From: Elusimicrobiales bacterium
GTDB lineage: Bacteria > Elusimicrobiota > Elusimicrobia > Elusimicrobiales > Elusimicrobiaceae
DNA length: 26,639 nt
Direction: 5' to 3'
Assembly: GCA_041651175.1 (NCBI GenBank)
Contig: JBAZJT010000025.1
Coordinates: 1 to 26,639, forward strand
Shown here piece by piece: positions 7,568 through 14,571 of the stretch. Position numbers and translations under genes: made by a program. The notes beneath the pieces were generated by a model that saw only the letters and a program-made list of their open reading frames with translations, had not been told where the DNA came from and did no database searches. The stretch's first letter is position 1; each line of letters starts with the position of its first letter.

Positions 7568-8889
7568 TTTGGGCGGGTGAGGAAGCCGTTCATCCAGCCG
7601 GTGAATTCCGCCCAGCCGCTGTCCCGCGCGAAGGCACCGCTTTGGGCGTAGCCCGCTTCCGTATCCGGCGGGACGGGGTTTTGCCTGCGCGGCGGAATCT
7701 CTATGGAAATACCCAGGGCATTCGCCCCGTAGTCGCCGTGCTTGCGCTGGAACAGGCCCAGGCGGCCTATCACCAGTTCCTGCGAGATAAATCTCTCCAG
7801 CTCCGCGCTTTTCGCTTTAACTTCCCCGCCTTTCGCCCGTTCGCCCACCAGCCGGGCGAAATGGCATAAATCGCCGAAATGGGCGTAGTCCCTGCGCAGG
7901 TCCGGCTCCAGCGAGCCGTAGCCCGCCATCCCGAAGCGCAGCACATTATTTACAGCGTATGAGACAGCCTCCCGCTCCCCGGCGCGCATGACGGCTTGCG
8001 ACCAGTCTTTAAGCATGGCGGCCAGCTCCACGGCCTTTGCCCCGTCTATGGCGGAAAAAGTTTCCCCCAGGTCCATATGCTTGTCGGGCCAGTACAATTC
8101 CTCAAATTCCTTTTTGACGGAGGCCAGCACGGCGGCGGCTATGGCCGCCGCGGGCGCGTCCGGCTGCGCCTCCACAAACCCGCCCAGCGCCGCATACACA
8201 TTTTCCGGCGGGGTGGCTATTTCCTCGGTGCCGAATATGATGCCGGCATGTCCGCCGGTTTCGTATGCCACCTCGGCCATCTGCATCGCGCAGGACAGCA
8301 GCATCAGCATGTCAACCCTGCCGGAATCTTCCAGAATTTTGCGCAGCTCCGTGTTCCTGACATGGCCGGAACCGCTCCCGTAAAGCATTCCCAGCATCCG
8401 GGACCGCCCCTCCACCCAGCCGCTGCCGTGGCCGTGCAGAATAAGGGCGTAATGCCGCGCGGGAAATTCGCGCCTGGCCCAGCGGACGAAGTCCGTAACA
8501 TTGCGGTAATCGCCGAAATCCAGCTTGTCAAACCGCGCCAGCGCGGGCGAATGGAACGGATTACTGGAATCGGTGTGCTCCATGAGGTATCTGCTGGCGC
8601 CGCCGGAAGGATACGAGGCTTGCAGCACCATGTTGACCTTTGAGGTGGTGCCGGCATGGCCGGTTCCCTCCATGACGCGGTACAGCAGATTGGATTCCAG
8701 GGGCGGGTATCCCGCATAGACCATGATGGTCCATTCCTTCATCTGCGGCTTGGCTTCGGCGGACGCGGCGGGCGACGCGGCCTGCCGGGGCGGGGCGATA
8801 CGCTCCAGCTCCGCCAGCGCGGAGGCCGCGGCGGACGCCGGCGCGCTGATACCAAGGGAAAGAATGCACAGACAGGTGGTTCTTCTCAT
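7450..8889 (-). CDS. Exported clostripain-like (C11 family) cysteine peptidase, second copy; C-terminus supplied by repeat
   Basis: This 479-residue protein starts at the ATG at 8889, 4 bp after the upstream paralogue's stop; an upstream in-frame extension runs back into that paralogue and lacks a signal peptide. Residues 1-21 form a signal peptide ending in Ala residues (SAPASAAA). The peptidase core begins near EWTIMVYAG. The likely catalytic dyad is H154 in LILHGHGSGW and C200 in LLSCAMQMAE, as in C11 enzymes that cleave after basic residues. It is clearly related along its length to the neighbour at 8894-10258 (ALAELER, FARDS near the end). The paralogue-like sequence stops near MNGFLTRPNS, and the last 37 codons and the stop lie inside repeat copy 2. 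That tail is probably acquired and not part of the fold. Confidence 0.85.
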   Translation of the reverse strand: MRRTTCLCILSLGISAPASAAASALAELERIAPPRQAASPAASAEAKPQMKEWTIMVYAGYPPLESNLLYRVMEGTGHAGTTSKVNMVLQASYPSGGASRYLMEHTDSSNPFHSPALARFDKLDFGDYRNVTDFVRWARREFPARHYALILHGHGSGWVEGRSRMLGMLYGSGSGHVRNTELRKILEDSGRVDMLMLLSCAMQMAEVAYETGGHAGIIFGTEEIATPPENVYAALGGFVEAQPDAPAAAIAAAVLASVKKEFEELYWPDKHMDLGETFSAIDGAKAVELAAMLKDWSQAVMRAGEREAVSYAVNNVLRFGMAGYGSLEPDLRRDYAHFGDLCHFARLVGERAKGGEVKAKSAELERFISQELVIGRLGLFQRKHGDYGANALGISIEIPPRRQNPVPPDTEAGYAQSGAFARDSGWAEFTGWMNGFLTRPNSLKVSDQPENFSWPRDSAKNRFILPSQNYPFVPWSTRG

Positions 8890-8893
8890 GAAA

Positions 8894-10258
8894 TTATTGT
8901 TTGCACAGGTCGTAACGTTGCGCCACGCGGACCAGTATGTCGTTGAATATATCCCAGTTGCTGTCCCTGGCAAAGGAACTGCTGTCGGAATAGGATGATT
9001 CGTGCTCGCCGTCATAGACGACCGGGCAGACAGGCGCGATTTCCACGGACACGCCGTGCGCATTAGCCTCGTAATCCGCATGCGGGCGGCGGAACATGCC
9101 CATATTGGCTATCACCAGTTCGGAAGCTATGAATTTTTTTATCTCGTCGCTTTTGCTTTTCAACGCCGGGTTTTCGGTTTTGGAGGCGGCCAGCTCCATG
9201 AAGTGATACAGGTCCCCGTTATGCGTCCGCTTTCTCTGCGTGTCGGCGGACGGCTTGCCCATTCCCGGCATGCCAAAGCGCATCACATTGCTCATCGCGT
9301 AAGCCAGCGCGCGCCCATCCTGGGGCCGGACGGCTGCGCCCCAGCCCTTGAGCATTTGCGCCAGGCCGGACATTTTGGAAACGTCCAGCGCGGAAAAATG
9401 CTGCCCCATTTCGTTCGTCTTGAAAAAATCCGTGTTTTCCAGAGGCTGCCATTCCGCTTTTACAGAGGAAAACACCGCGGCGGCTGTTTCGGCGGGAGGC
9501 GCGCCGGGGGCGCTAGCCAGCGATTTCGCCAGCGCGGCGAACACATTTTCCGGCGCCCAGATGTACTCTTCCGAACCGAACACGGCATCCGCGTATCCTC
9601 TCGCCTCGTAAGCTATTTCCGCCATCTGCATGCGGCAGGAGAGCAGAAACAGGATATTTTCATGCCCGGACGCCTCCAGTATTTTCCGCAGTTCGGAATT
9701 GCGTATATGGTTTGCGGCGCGCTCGCCGTAAACCAGGCCCGCCGGGGCGTATTCCTCCCAGCCGGTGCCGTGGCCGTAGAGCATAAGCGCGTAGCGTTTG
9801 GCCGGGTATTCGCGTTTGGCCCATTTGACGAAATCTATGACGGTGCGGTAATCGGCAAAATCCGCCCGGTCTATGTGCTGGAGCGGTTTTTCCGGGAAAT
9901 TCCTGTCAACGGCATATCTGGTTGCGCCGCCGGGCTCGGATATTTGCAGCAGCACATTCACATTCGGCCTGCCGCCCGCTTTGGAGAGGCCTTTCATCGC
10001 AATGTCCAGCAAAAGCCTGTCTTTTTCCGCGAAACCGGTGTATACCATCAGCGTCCATTCCCTCTGCGCGTCCGCGCCGGCGGATGGGGCGGCCTCGGGA
10101 ACGGAAACGGCGCCCGGAGCGCGCATACGCTCCAGCTCGGCAATGGCGGAATCTCCGGCAGCCGCGCCGCGCGCGCACAGCGGCAAAGCCAGCAGCAATG
10201 CCGCCGCAAAGCGCGCGCCGCCGCGCCGCGCGGCATTTCGCATGCGGGTGTTTTTCAC
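8894..10258 (-). CDS. Exported clostripain-like (C11 family) cysteine peptidase, first copy
   Basis: This 454-residue protein has a basic N-terminus and a hydrophobic signal segment (AAALLLALPLCARGAAAG). The core starts near REWTLMVYTGF. The conserved histidine is H163 in LMLYGHGTGW and the cysteine is C208 in FLLSCRMQMAE, 45 residues apart, as expected for the C11 dyad. The classical D-x-C before the cysteine is replaced by LSC in both copies, so activation and specificity may differ from clostripain. The GTG start overlaps the stop of the upstream HExxH gene (GTGA), showing translational coupling; an ATG five codons in is an alternative. It probably acts in the periplasm or outside the cell as a protease or processing enzyme. 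It ends YDLCKQ, unlike its paralogue's repeat-derived tail. Confidence 0.87.
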   Translation of the reverse strand: MKNTRMRNAARRGGARFAAALLLALPLCARGAAAGDSAIAELERMRAPGAVSVPEAAPSAGADAQREWTLMVYTGFAEKDRLLLDIAMKGLSKAGGRPNVNVLLQISEPGGATRYAVDRNFPEKPLQHIDRADFADYRTVIDFVKWAKREYPAKRYALMLYGHGTGWEEYAPAGLVYGERAANHIRNSELRKILEASGHENILFLLSCRMQMAEIAYEARGYADAVFGSEEYIWAPENVFAALAKSLASAPGAPPAETAAAVFSSVKAEWQPLENTDFFKTNEMGQHFSALDVSKMSGLAQMLKGWGAAVRPQDGRALAYAMSNVMRFGMPGMGKPSADTQRKRTHNGDLYHFMELAASKTENPALKSKSDEIKKFIASELVIANMGMFRRPHADYEANAHGVSVEIAPVCPVVYDGEHESSYSDSSSFARDSNWDIFNDILVRVAQRYDLCKQ

Positions 10259-10821
10259 TGTTTACACTCCTCGTATCCGTTGCCGTAGGGAATTTTGCCG
10301 AGCTTGCGAACGGCGGCAACCTGAAGTTTTGTGGCCACGCATTCGTCCCAATAACCTATCACATGCGCCATTTCGTGCATCAGCATTTCAACCGTGTGTT
10401 CCTCGGAGAAACCAAGCTCCTGCCGGCACATGTATATGTACGGCTCTCCGGGATAGGTATAGGCCAGCGCCGCCCCTCCGGCGCACTGGCTGAAATCCCG
10501 GTCGGACAGCGGGGCCAGCACCGTTACCCCGCTTCGCCATGCGCTATACATCCTGGAATACTCCTTCTTGTAGGGCTCGCGCTCCGCGTTGCGGCGCAGC
10601 ATTTCCTCCAGCATGGATTTCACCGAGGAGGTATATGCCGACGCCTGCTCTATTTCGCCGGAGCCGCCGGCCATATACACCGAGGCGGGCTCGTCCCGTA
10701 TTTTAAGAAACTGCTCCCTTGTCAGAACGTCGGGCGCGCCGGAGCCGCCGGCCAGAACGCGGCAATTGCAGACCGGCAATAACGCGGCGGCGAATATATA
10801 GAAAAATGCTCTCACGCGCAT
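10255..10821 (-). CDS. Exported HExxH putative zinc metalloprotease
   Basis: The 188-residue product starts at the ATG at 10821, which has AGGAGG 4 bp upstream; a longer frame from 10866 would begin inside the palindrome and is rejected. Residues 1-24 look like a signal peptide (FFYIFAAALLPVCNC). The only recognisable motif is MLMHEMAHVIGYWDEC, an HExxH zinc site at H149/E150/H153 with E160 a possible third ligand, as in zincin or ImmA-like folds. Four further cysteines (in SQCAGG, YMCRQE, DECVAT, EECKQ) may form disulfides in the periplasm. It is first in an operon with two C11 peptidases. It could be a protease, a processing factor for them, or an inactive scaffold; the family is not one I can name. 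Confidence 0.75.
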   Translation of the reverse strand: MRVRAFFYIFAAALLPVCNCRVLAGGSGAPDVLTREQFLKIRDEPASVYMAGGSGEIEQASAYTSSVKSMLEEMLRRNAEREPYKKEYSRMYSAWRSGVTVLAPLSDRDFSQCAGGAALAYTYPGEPYIYMCRQELGFSEEHTVEMLMHEMAHVIGYWDECVATKLQVAAVRKLGKIPYGNGYEECKQ

Positions 10822-10837
10822 GCAGCCTCCTGGATAG

Positions 10838-10843
10838 ATTATC
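10838..10843 (-). promoter_or_regulatory. Candidate -10 box of the leftward protease operon
   Basis: On the minus strand this reads GATAAT, 39 bp from the centre of the palindrome at 10861-10903. It would start transcription only about 10 nt before the ATG at 10821, just leaving the AGGAGG. There is no -35 at normal spacing; TTGACC in the palindrome is 24 bp away. Confidence 0.35.
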
Positions 10844-10860
10844 GCACCGGCTGCGCGCAG

Positions 10861-10903
10861 CCGCATGGGTCAAAAGTCCCACTGGGACTTTTGACCCATG
10901 CGG
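10861..10903. promoter_or_regulatory. Perfect 43-bp palindrome between divergent secreted-hydrolase genes
   Basis: Two 21-bp arms (10861-10881 and 10883-10903) are perfect reverse complements around a single central base; the core reads GGGTCAAAAGTCCCA. It lies midway between the protease operon and the amidase gene and is equidistant (39 bp) from both candidate -10 boxes. It may be an operator for a dimeric regulator, a cruciform or REP-like element, or a bidirectional transcript insulator. No second copy was seen in the window. Confidence 0.6.
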
Positions 10904-10920
10904 GGACCGTCTTGCCGCGC

Positions 10921-10926
10921 TAGAAT
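10921..10926 (+). promoter_or_regulatory. Candidate -10 box of the secreted amidase gene
   Basis: TAGAAT, 34 bp upstream of the ATG at 10961, gives a leader of about 28 nt containing GGAGG. No -35 box is present at 17 bp; the TTGACC in the palindrome is 24 bp away. Confidence 0.45.
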
Positions 10927-10960
10927 TTTTACTGAGAGCGAAAACGGAGGAGCAGGCAAT

Positions 10961-11809
10961 ATGAAAATGTCCAGTCTGGCGCAGATAGTGCTGGCGGCGG
11001 CGCTGGCGGCGGGAGCCGCTGCCGCGGGAGAGTGGGACCCCGTATCCGGTTACGGAGACAATTCGCTGGGCGGGGGAATGGAATCTTTCAGGCAGACCAT
11101 GTCCCGCGCGTCCGAACAGATTTCGTCTACCATGAAAGCCGGCGCCGGAAAGAAACTGGTATGCATAGATCCGGGGCATCCCTCGCCGTTCAACAGCGGG
11201 TATGAAAAACAGAACGGCACCACGGAAACGCATATAAACTGGGTTGTCGCCGAAAAGCTGAAAAAGGCGCTGGAAGGAAAAGGCGTCCGGGTAATGATGA
11301 CCAAAAGCGAGGAACGGCAACTCGTTGACAACCAGGACAGGGCCGTCATGTCCAACAAGGCGGCTGACAAATTTTTTGAGGAAAACTCCGGCGGCGTCGC
11401 GCTTGTGGTGCACCTGCACTGCGACACCGGCCCGCACAACGGCTTTGCGGTGTATTATCCCGACAGAAAAGGCAAATATACCGGCGTCTCCGGCGACGAG
11501 CCTAATATAGGATTTACGGGCCCCACGGTGGGCATACAGGAATCCAGCAAACAACTCGCCGGGGCCGTTGAAAGCGCCATGTCCGGCAGGCTTTCCGGCA
11601 AGGTGAAAAGCAACGGCGTCAAGGGCGATTCAAAGACCGCGGTGGGCGGGCGGCAGGGCGCGCTGACCTTCTCCATATTCTCAAAAATACCGACAATCAC
11701 CGTGGAAATGGTGACTCTCTCCAGCAAACGCGACGTCGAATTCATAAAAACAGAGTCCGGCCAGCAGCAGATGGCCCAGGCCATCGCCGACGGGCTGATA
11801 GGCTATTAA
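10961..11809 (+). CDS. Secreted N-acetylmuramoyl-L-alanine amidase (Amidase_3 / AmiC-like)
   Basis: This 282-residue zinc amidase should cleave the bond between N-acetylmuramic acid and the stem peptide of peptidoglycan in the periplasm or outside the cell. The signal peptide spans residues 1-22 (IVLAAALAAGAAAAG). Zinc-site motifs in order are VCIDPGHPS (His), the glutamate in GTTETHIN, and VHLHCDTGPHNG (His). The catalytic glutamate is in ITVEMVTLS. No SPOR, LysM or AMIN binding domain is present, so it is a catalytic domain plus a short linker. The start was chosen because GGAGG lies about 10 bp before the ATG at 10961 and the signal peptide then begins correctly. It is divergent from three exported protease-like genes. 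Its TAA stop is part of the first bases of repeat copy 3. Confidence 0.88.
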   Translation: MKMSSLAQIVLAAALAAGAAAAGEWDPVSGYGDNSLGGGMESFRQTMSRASEQISSTMKAGAGKKLVCIDPGHPSPFNSGYEKQNGTTETHINWVVAEKLKKALEGKGVRVMMTKSEERQLVDNQDRAVMSNKAADKFFEENSGGVALVVHLHCDTGPHNGFAVYYPDRKGKYTGVSGDEPNIGFTGPTVGIQESSKQLAGAVESAMSGRLSGKVKSNGVKGDSKTAVGGRQGALTFSIFSKIPTITVEMVTLSSKRDVEFIKTESGQQQMAQAIADGLIGY

Positions 11810-11969
11810 CCTGAAAATTTCAGTTGGCCGCGGGATTCGGCGAAAAATCGCTTCATACTGCCTTCACAAAATTATCCTTTCGTGCCGTGGAGCGCGCGCG
11901 GATAATTTTGTCCGGCATTATTTTGCGCTTTTTCGCCTCGGTCCTCGCGCCAACTGAAACTTTCCGGTT
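11806..11969 (+). repeat. Long palindromic intergenic repeat, copy 3
   Basis: Same orientation as copy 1 and nearly identical to it. The left terminal repeat TTAACCTGAAAA includes the amidase stop codon (11807-11809). The right end is slightly degenerate (ACTTTCCGG in place of ACTTTCAGG). The internal inverted repeat ACAAAATTATCC / GGATAATTTTGT is kept, with one change (GTCC for GTTC) beside it. Confidence 0.85.
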
Positions 11970-12044
11970 GGCCAGCGTTCGCGCATAACCCCCGGCTTTT
12001 CCGCACGGCGGACGGCGGTTCCCCTCCGGTTGCGAAAAACCATT

Positions 12045-12220
12045 ATGAAAGCTGTCATTCTCAACGGCGCGCGCAGCGGCGGCTCCAACTGCGATTTCCC
12101 GAAAAAACCCAAGACATGCCGCGTATGCTGCTTGAGAACGGCGGCAACGTTTGATAAGGTAAAGCTGTAGCCGTTTGAAAGGCCTGCCAATCCGCATTCG
12201 CCGGAAAACCGGCGGCGGCA
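12045..12220 (+). pseudogene. Probable remnant of a flavodoxin-like NAD(P)H-dependent FMN reductase gene
   Basis: An ATG at 12045 opens a 41-codon frame starting MKAVILNGARSGGSN, which is the typical first strand and phosphate loop of NADPH-dependent FMN reductase/WrbA-like flavoproteins. The frame then degrades into KKPKTCRVCC and stops at 12168-12170. The next frame over reads DMPRMLLENGGNV, what one would expect for the following helix in that family, followed by a TGA. This pattern suggests a truncated, frameshifted gene. There is no clear ribosome binding site. The alternative is a 41-residue Cys-containing small protein. The right boundary is a guess, and nothing else is visible in 11970-12240 apart from the aminopeptidase ribosome binding site. 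Confidence 0.4.
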
Positions 12221-12240
12221 GCCTGCGGCAGGGAGAGTGT

Positions 12241-13449
12241 ATGTCCGTTTTCACCAAAGACAAACTTGAAAAATACGCCGATGTGATGGTCTGGGGGCTG
12301 GAGCAGGCGCGCAAAGGCGGAAAAATAAACCCCTATGAAACCCTGCTTCTGCGCTACAATGCGCCCGCCCAGGATTTCGCCGACACGCTTTACCGCCGGT
12401 TTCTTGAAAAGAAAGTGAACATCGTCGTCCGCCTCACCCCCGGCCCCGTGGCGGAGAAGGATTTTTTCACGCTTGGCGACAAAAAAATGCTGGGCTTTAT
12501 CCCCGCGGGCGAGCGCGAGCTTTATTCCTCCGCCAACGGCTGGATTCGGGTGCGCGCGCCGGAGAGCCTCACCCACCTGAAAGACACAGACCCAAAAAAA
12601 ATCGCCATCCCCGCCATTGCCGGAAAACCCCTGCGCGATATTCTGGACAGACGCGAGGAGGAAGGCAAATTCAGCTGGACTCTCTGCACCTATCCCACGG
12701 AGGAGCTGGCAAAACAGGCCGGGCTTTCGCTGAAGGAATACGCCGCGCAGATTGAAAAGGCATGTTTTCTGGGCGAAAAGGACCCCGTCGCCAGATGGCG
12801 GCAGGTTTACCGCGACTGCGGGGAAATAAAAAAATGGCTGAACTCGCTGGGCATTGAGACGCTGCATCTGCAGTCCGCCCGCTGCGATTTGGAAGTGAAA
12901 CTGGGCGAAAGCCGCAGATTTCTGGGCGTAAGCGGCCATAATATCCCGTCTTTTGAGATTTTCACCTCGCCGGACTGGCGCGGCACGCGCGGGACTTATT
13001 TCGCCGATTTCCCGTCTTTCCGCGACGGCAATTATGTCAAAGACATAAAGCTGGTTTTTGAAAAGGGCCGAGCCGTCTCCGTCCGCGCGGGGAAGGGGGA
13101 TAATTTCGTCAAAAAGACTCTGGCCATGGACGCGGGAGCGGGCGCGCTGGGCGAATTTTCGCTCACCGACAGCCGTTTCTCCAAAATAGACCGCTTCATG
13201 GCCGACACTTTGTTTGACGAAAACCACGGCGGCAAACACGGCAACTGCCATGTCGCGCTGGGCGCGTCTTACAGCGACACTTTTGCCGGCGACCCGAAAA
13301 AGCTGACAAAGGCCGCCAAAGCCAAACTCGGCTTCAACAATTCCGCTTTGCATTGGGACATCATCAACACAGAGGACAAAGCTGTAACCGCCGCGCTTAA
13401 AAACGGGAAGAAAATCACCGTCTACGAGAACGGCGAATTCAAGTATTGA
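12241..13449 (+). CDS. Aminopeptidase, M29 family (aminopeptidase T-like)
   Basis: This 402-residue metallo-aminopeptidase releases N-terminal residues from peptides in the cytoplasm; no signal peptide is present. The M29 metal and catalytic residues can be placed: E239 (SFEIFTSPDW), E305 (LGEFSLTD), H337 (NCHVALGASY), Y344, H371 and D373 (LHWDII). The E-to-E spacing of 66 residues equals that of aminopeptidase T (E250/E316), and the later sites are close. The start at 12241 follows GGGAGAG; an in-frame ATG 66 bp upstream lacks a ribosome binding site. It is followed after 8 bp by ornithine carbamoyltransferase, so the two are probably one operon linking peptide and arginine/ornithine metabolism, though that link is inference. 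Confidence 0.9.
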   Translation: MSVFTKDKLEKYADVMVWGLEQARKGGKINPYETLLLRYNAPAQDFADTLYRRFLEKKVNIVVRLTPGPVAEKDFFTLGDKKMLGFIPAGERELYSSANGWIRVRAPESLTHLKDTDPKKIAIPAIAGKPLRDILDRREEEGKFSWTLCTYPTEELAKQAGLSLKEYAAQIEKACFLGEKDPVARWRQVYRDCGEIKKWLNSLGIETLHLQSARCDLEVKLGESRRFLGVSGHNIPSFEIFTSPDWRGTRGTYFADFPSFRDGNYVKDIKLVFEKGRAVSVRAGKGDNFVKKTLAMDAGAGALGEFSLTDSRFSKIDRFMADTLFDENHGGKHGNCHVALGASYSDTFAGDPKKLTKAAKAKLGFNNSALHWDIINTEDKAVTAALKNGKKITVYENGEFKY

Positions 13450-13457
13450 GGTGAGAT

Positions 13458-14474
13458 ATGAACAGGAAAGACTTCCTCCGCGTGGCCGATTACACCATTG
13501 ACGACATCAACGAGGTTTTCGGCGTCGCGCGCGAAATAAAAGACAAGCTGAAGAAGGGCATTCCATACACCCCGCTTGCGGGCAAGACGCTGGGCATGAT
13601 TTTCCAGAAATCCTCCACGCGGACGCGGGTTTCGTTCGAGGTGGGCATGTATCAGCTGGGTGGCTATCCGCTGTTTTTAAGCTCGGCGGATTTGCAGCTC
13701 AAGCGCGGCGAGACCATAAGCGACACGGCCAATGTTCTTTCCCGCTATCTTGACGGAATCATGATACGCACCTTCGCCCAGTCCGACGTGGAGGAACTGG
13801 CGGCCAACGCCTCCATCCCGGTAATCAACGGGCTGACCGACGACCATCATCCCTGCCAGATACTGGCGGATATTTTCACCATCACCGAAAAGCGCGGCAA
13901 TGTCAAAGGCCTCACCGTCGCGTGGATAGGCGACGGCAACAACGTCCTCCATTCCTGGGTGGAAGGCTGCGCGCTGACCGGCATGAACCTGCGCATCGCA
14001 GTGCCGGAAGGCTTTGACCCCAAAAAGGAAATCATGGACTGGGGATACGCGCAGGCGAAAAAGACCGGCGTGAAAATAGAGCTTTTCCGCGACCCGAAAC
14101 AGGCCGCCAAAGGCGCCGATGTTCTTTATACCGACGTCTGGACCAGCATGGGCCAGGAGGCGGAGAAAGAACGGCGGCTGAAGGCTTTCGCCGGCTATCA
14201 GATAGACGGCGAGCTGCTCAAAATCGCCAACAAAGGCGCGCTGGTCATGCACTGCCTGCCCGCGCACCGCGGCGAGGAAATTTCCGCCGAGGCGATGGAC
14301 GGCCCGCAGTCCGTGGTTTTTGACGAGGCCGAAAACAGGCTGCATCTCCAGAAAGGCATTCTGGCCCTGCACCTGGGCAAGGACTGGAAAAACGCGCCGG
14401 CCAGGGAAGCGGCGATGCTGCAGACCGCGCCCAGGCATTGCTGCGCGTCCAAAAAGACCTGCTGCGGACACTGA
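13458..14474 (+). CDS. argF: Ornithine carbamoyltransferase with Cys/His-rich C-terminal tail
   Basis: This 338-residue cytoplasmic enzyme transfers the carbamoyl group of carbamoyl phosphate to ornithine, giving citrulline (arginine synthesis, or the reverse in the deiminase pathway). It shows the carbamoyl-phosphate loop FQKSSTRTR (residues 49-57), HHPCQ (H131) and the ornithine-side HCLPAHRGEE (H265-P268). Length is normal for the family except at the end: after the last helix the protein finishes HCCASKKTCCGH, with four cysteines and two histidines in 12 residues, not part of the usual enzyme. GAGGTGAG precedes the ATG. With no arginine genes next to it, argF versus arcB cannot be settled. 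Confidence 0.93.
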   Translation: MNRKDFLRVADYTIDDINEVFGVAREIKDKLKKGIPYTPLAGKTLGMIFQKSSTRTRVSFEVGMYQLGGYPLFLSSADLQLKRGETISDTANVLSRYLDGIMIRTFAQSDVEELAANASIPVINGLTDDHHPCQILADIFTITEKRGNVKGLTVAWIGDGNNVLHSWVEGCALTGMNLRIAVPEGFDPKKEIMDWGYAQAKKTGVKIELFRDPKQAAKGADVLYTDVWTSMGQEAEKERRLKAFAGYQIDGELLKIANKGALVMHCLPAHRGEEISAEAMDGPQSVVFDEAENRLHLQKGILALHLGKDWKNAPAREAAMLQTAPRHCCASKKTCCGH

Positions 14475-14481
14475 TAAACCG

Positions 14482-14511
14482 CCCGGGGCGGGCCGCGCGG
14501 TCCGCCCCGGG
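14482..14511 (+). terminator. GC-rich hairpin after argF
   Basis: CCCGGGGCGG (14482-14491) pairs perfectly with 14502-14511 around a short GC-rich loop, 8 bp after the argF stop. There is no T-tract, so it may act as an mRNA 3'-end stabiliser or a weak terminator. Confidence 0.5.
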
Positions 14512-14571
14512 ACACAATTCCATGAACCTATATCACGAAACGGCGGCCTGGGCGGGCGTATAACAAAACCC

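Noticed and set aside
8890..9081. Longer N-terminus (64 extra codons) for the second C11 peptidase
   Set aside because: The extension overlaps the paralogue's coding end, lacks a signal peptide, and the ATG at 8889 gives one directly.
9002..10288. Long plus-strand open frame of about 428 codons opposite the first C11 peptidase gene
   Set aside because: It is antisense to a well-supported gene, has no domain, and high-GC DNA commonly leaves such frames open.
10891..10926. TTGACC in the palindrome as the -35 box of the amidase promoter
   Set aside because: The spacing to TAGAAT is 24 bp, too long for a sigma70-type promoter; the same 24-bp spacing on the other strand points to palindrome symmetry.
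12061..13353. Minus-strand open frame of about 430 codons
   Set aside because: It lies opposite the M29 aminopeptidase, whose metal ligands and spacing are clear; the antisense product has no recognisable motif.
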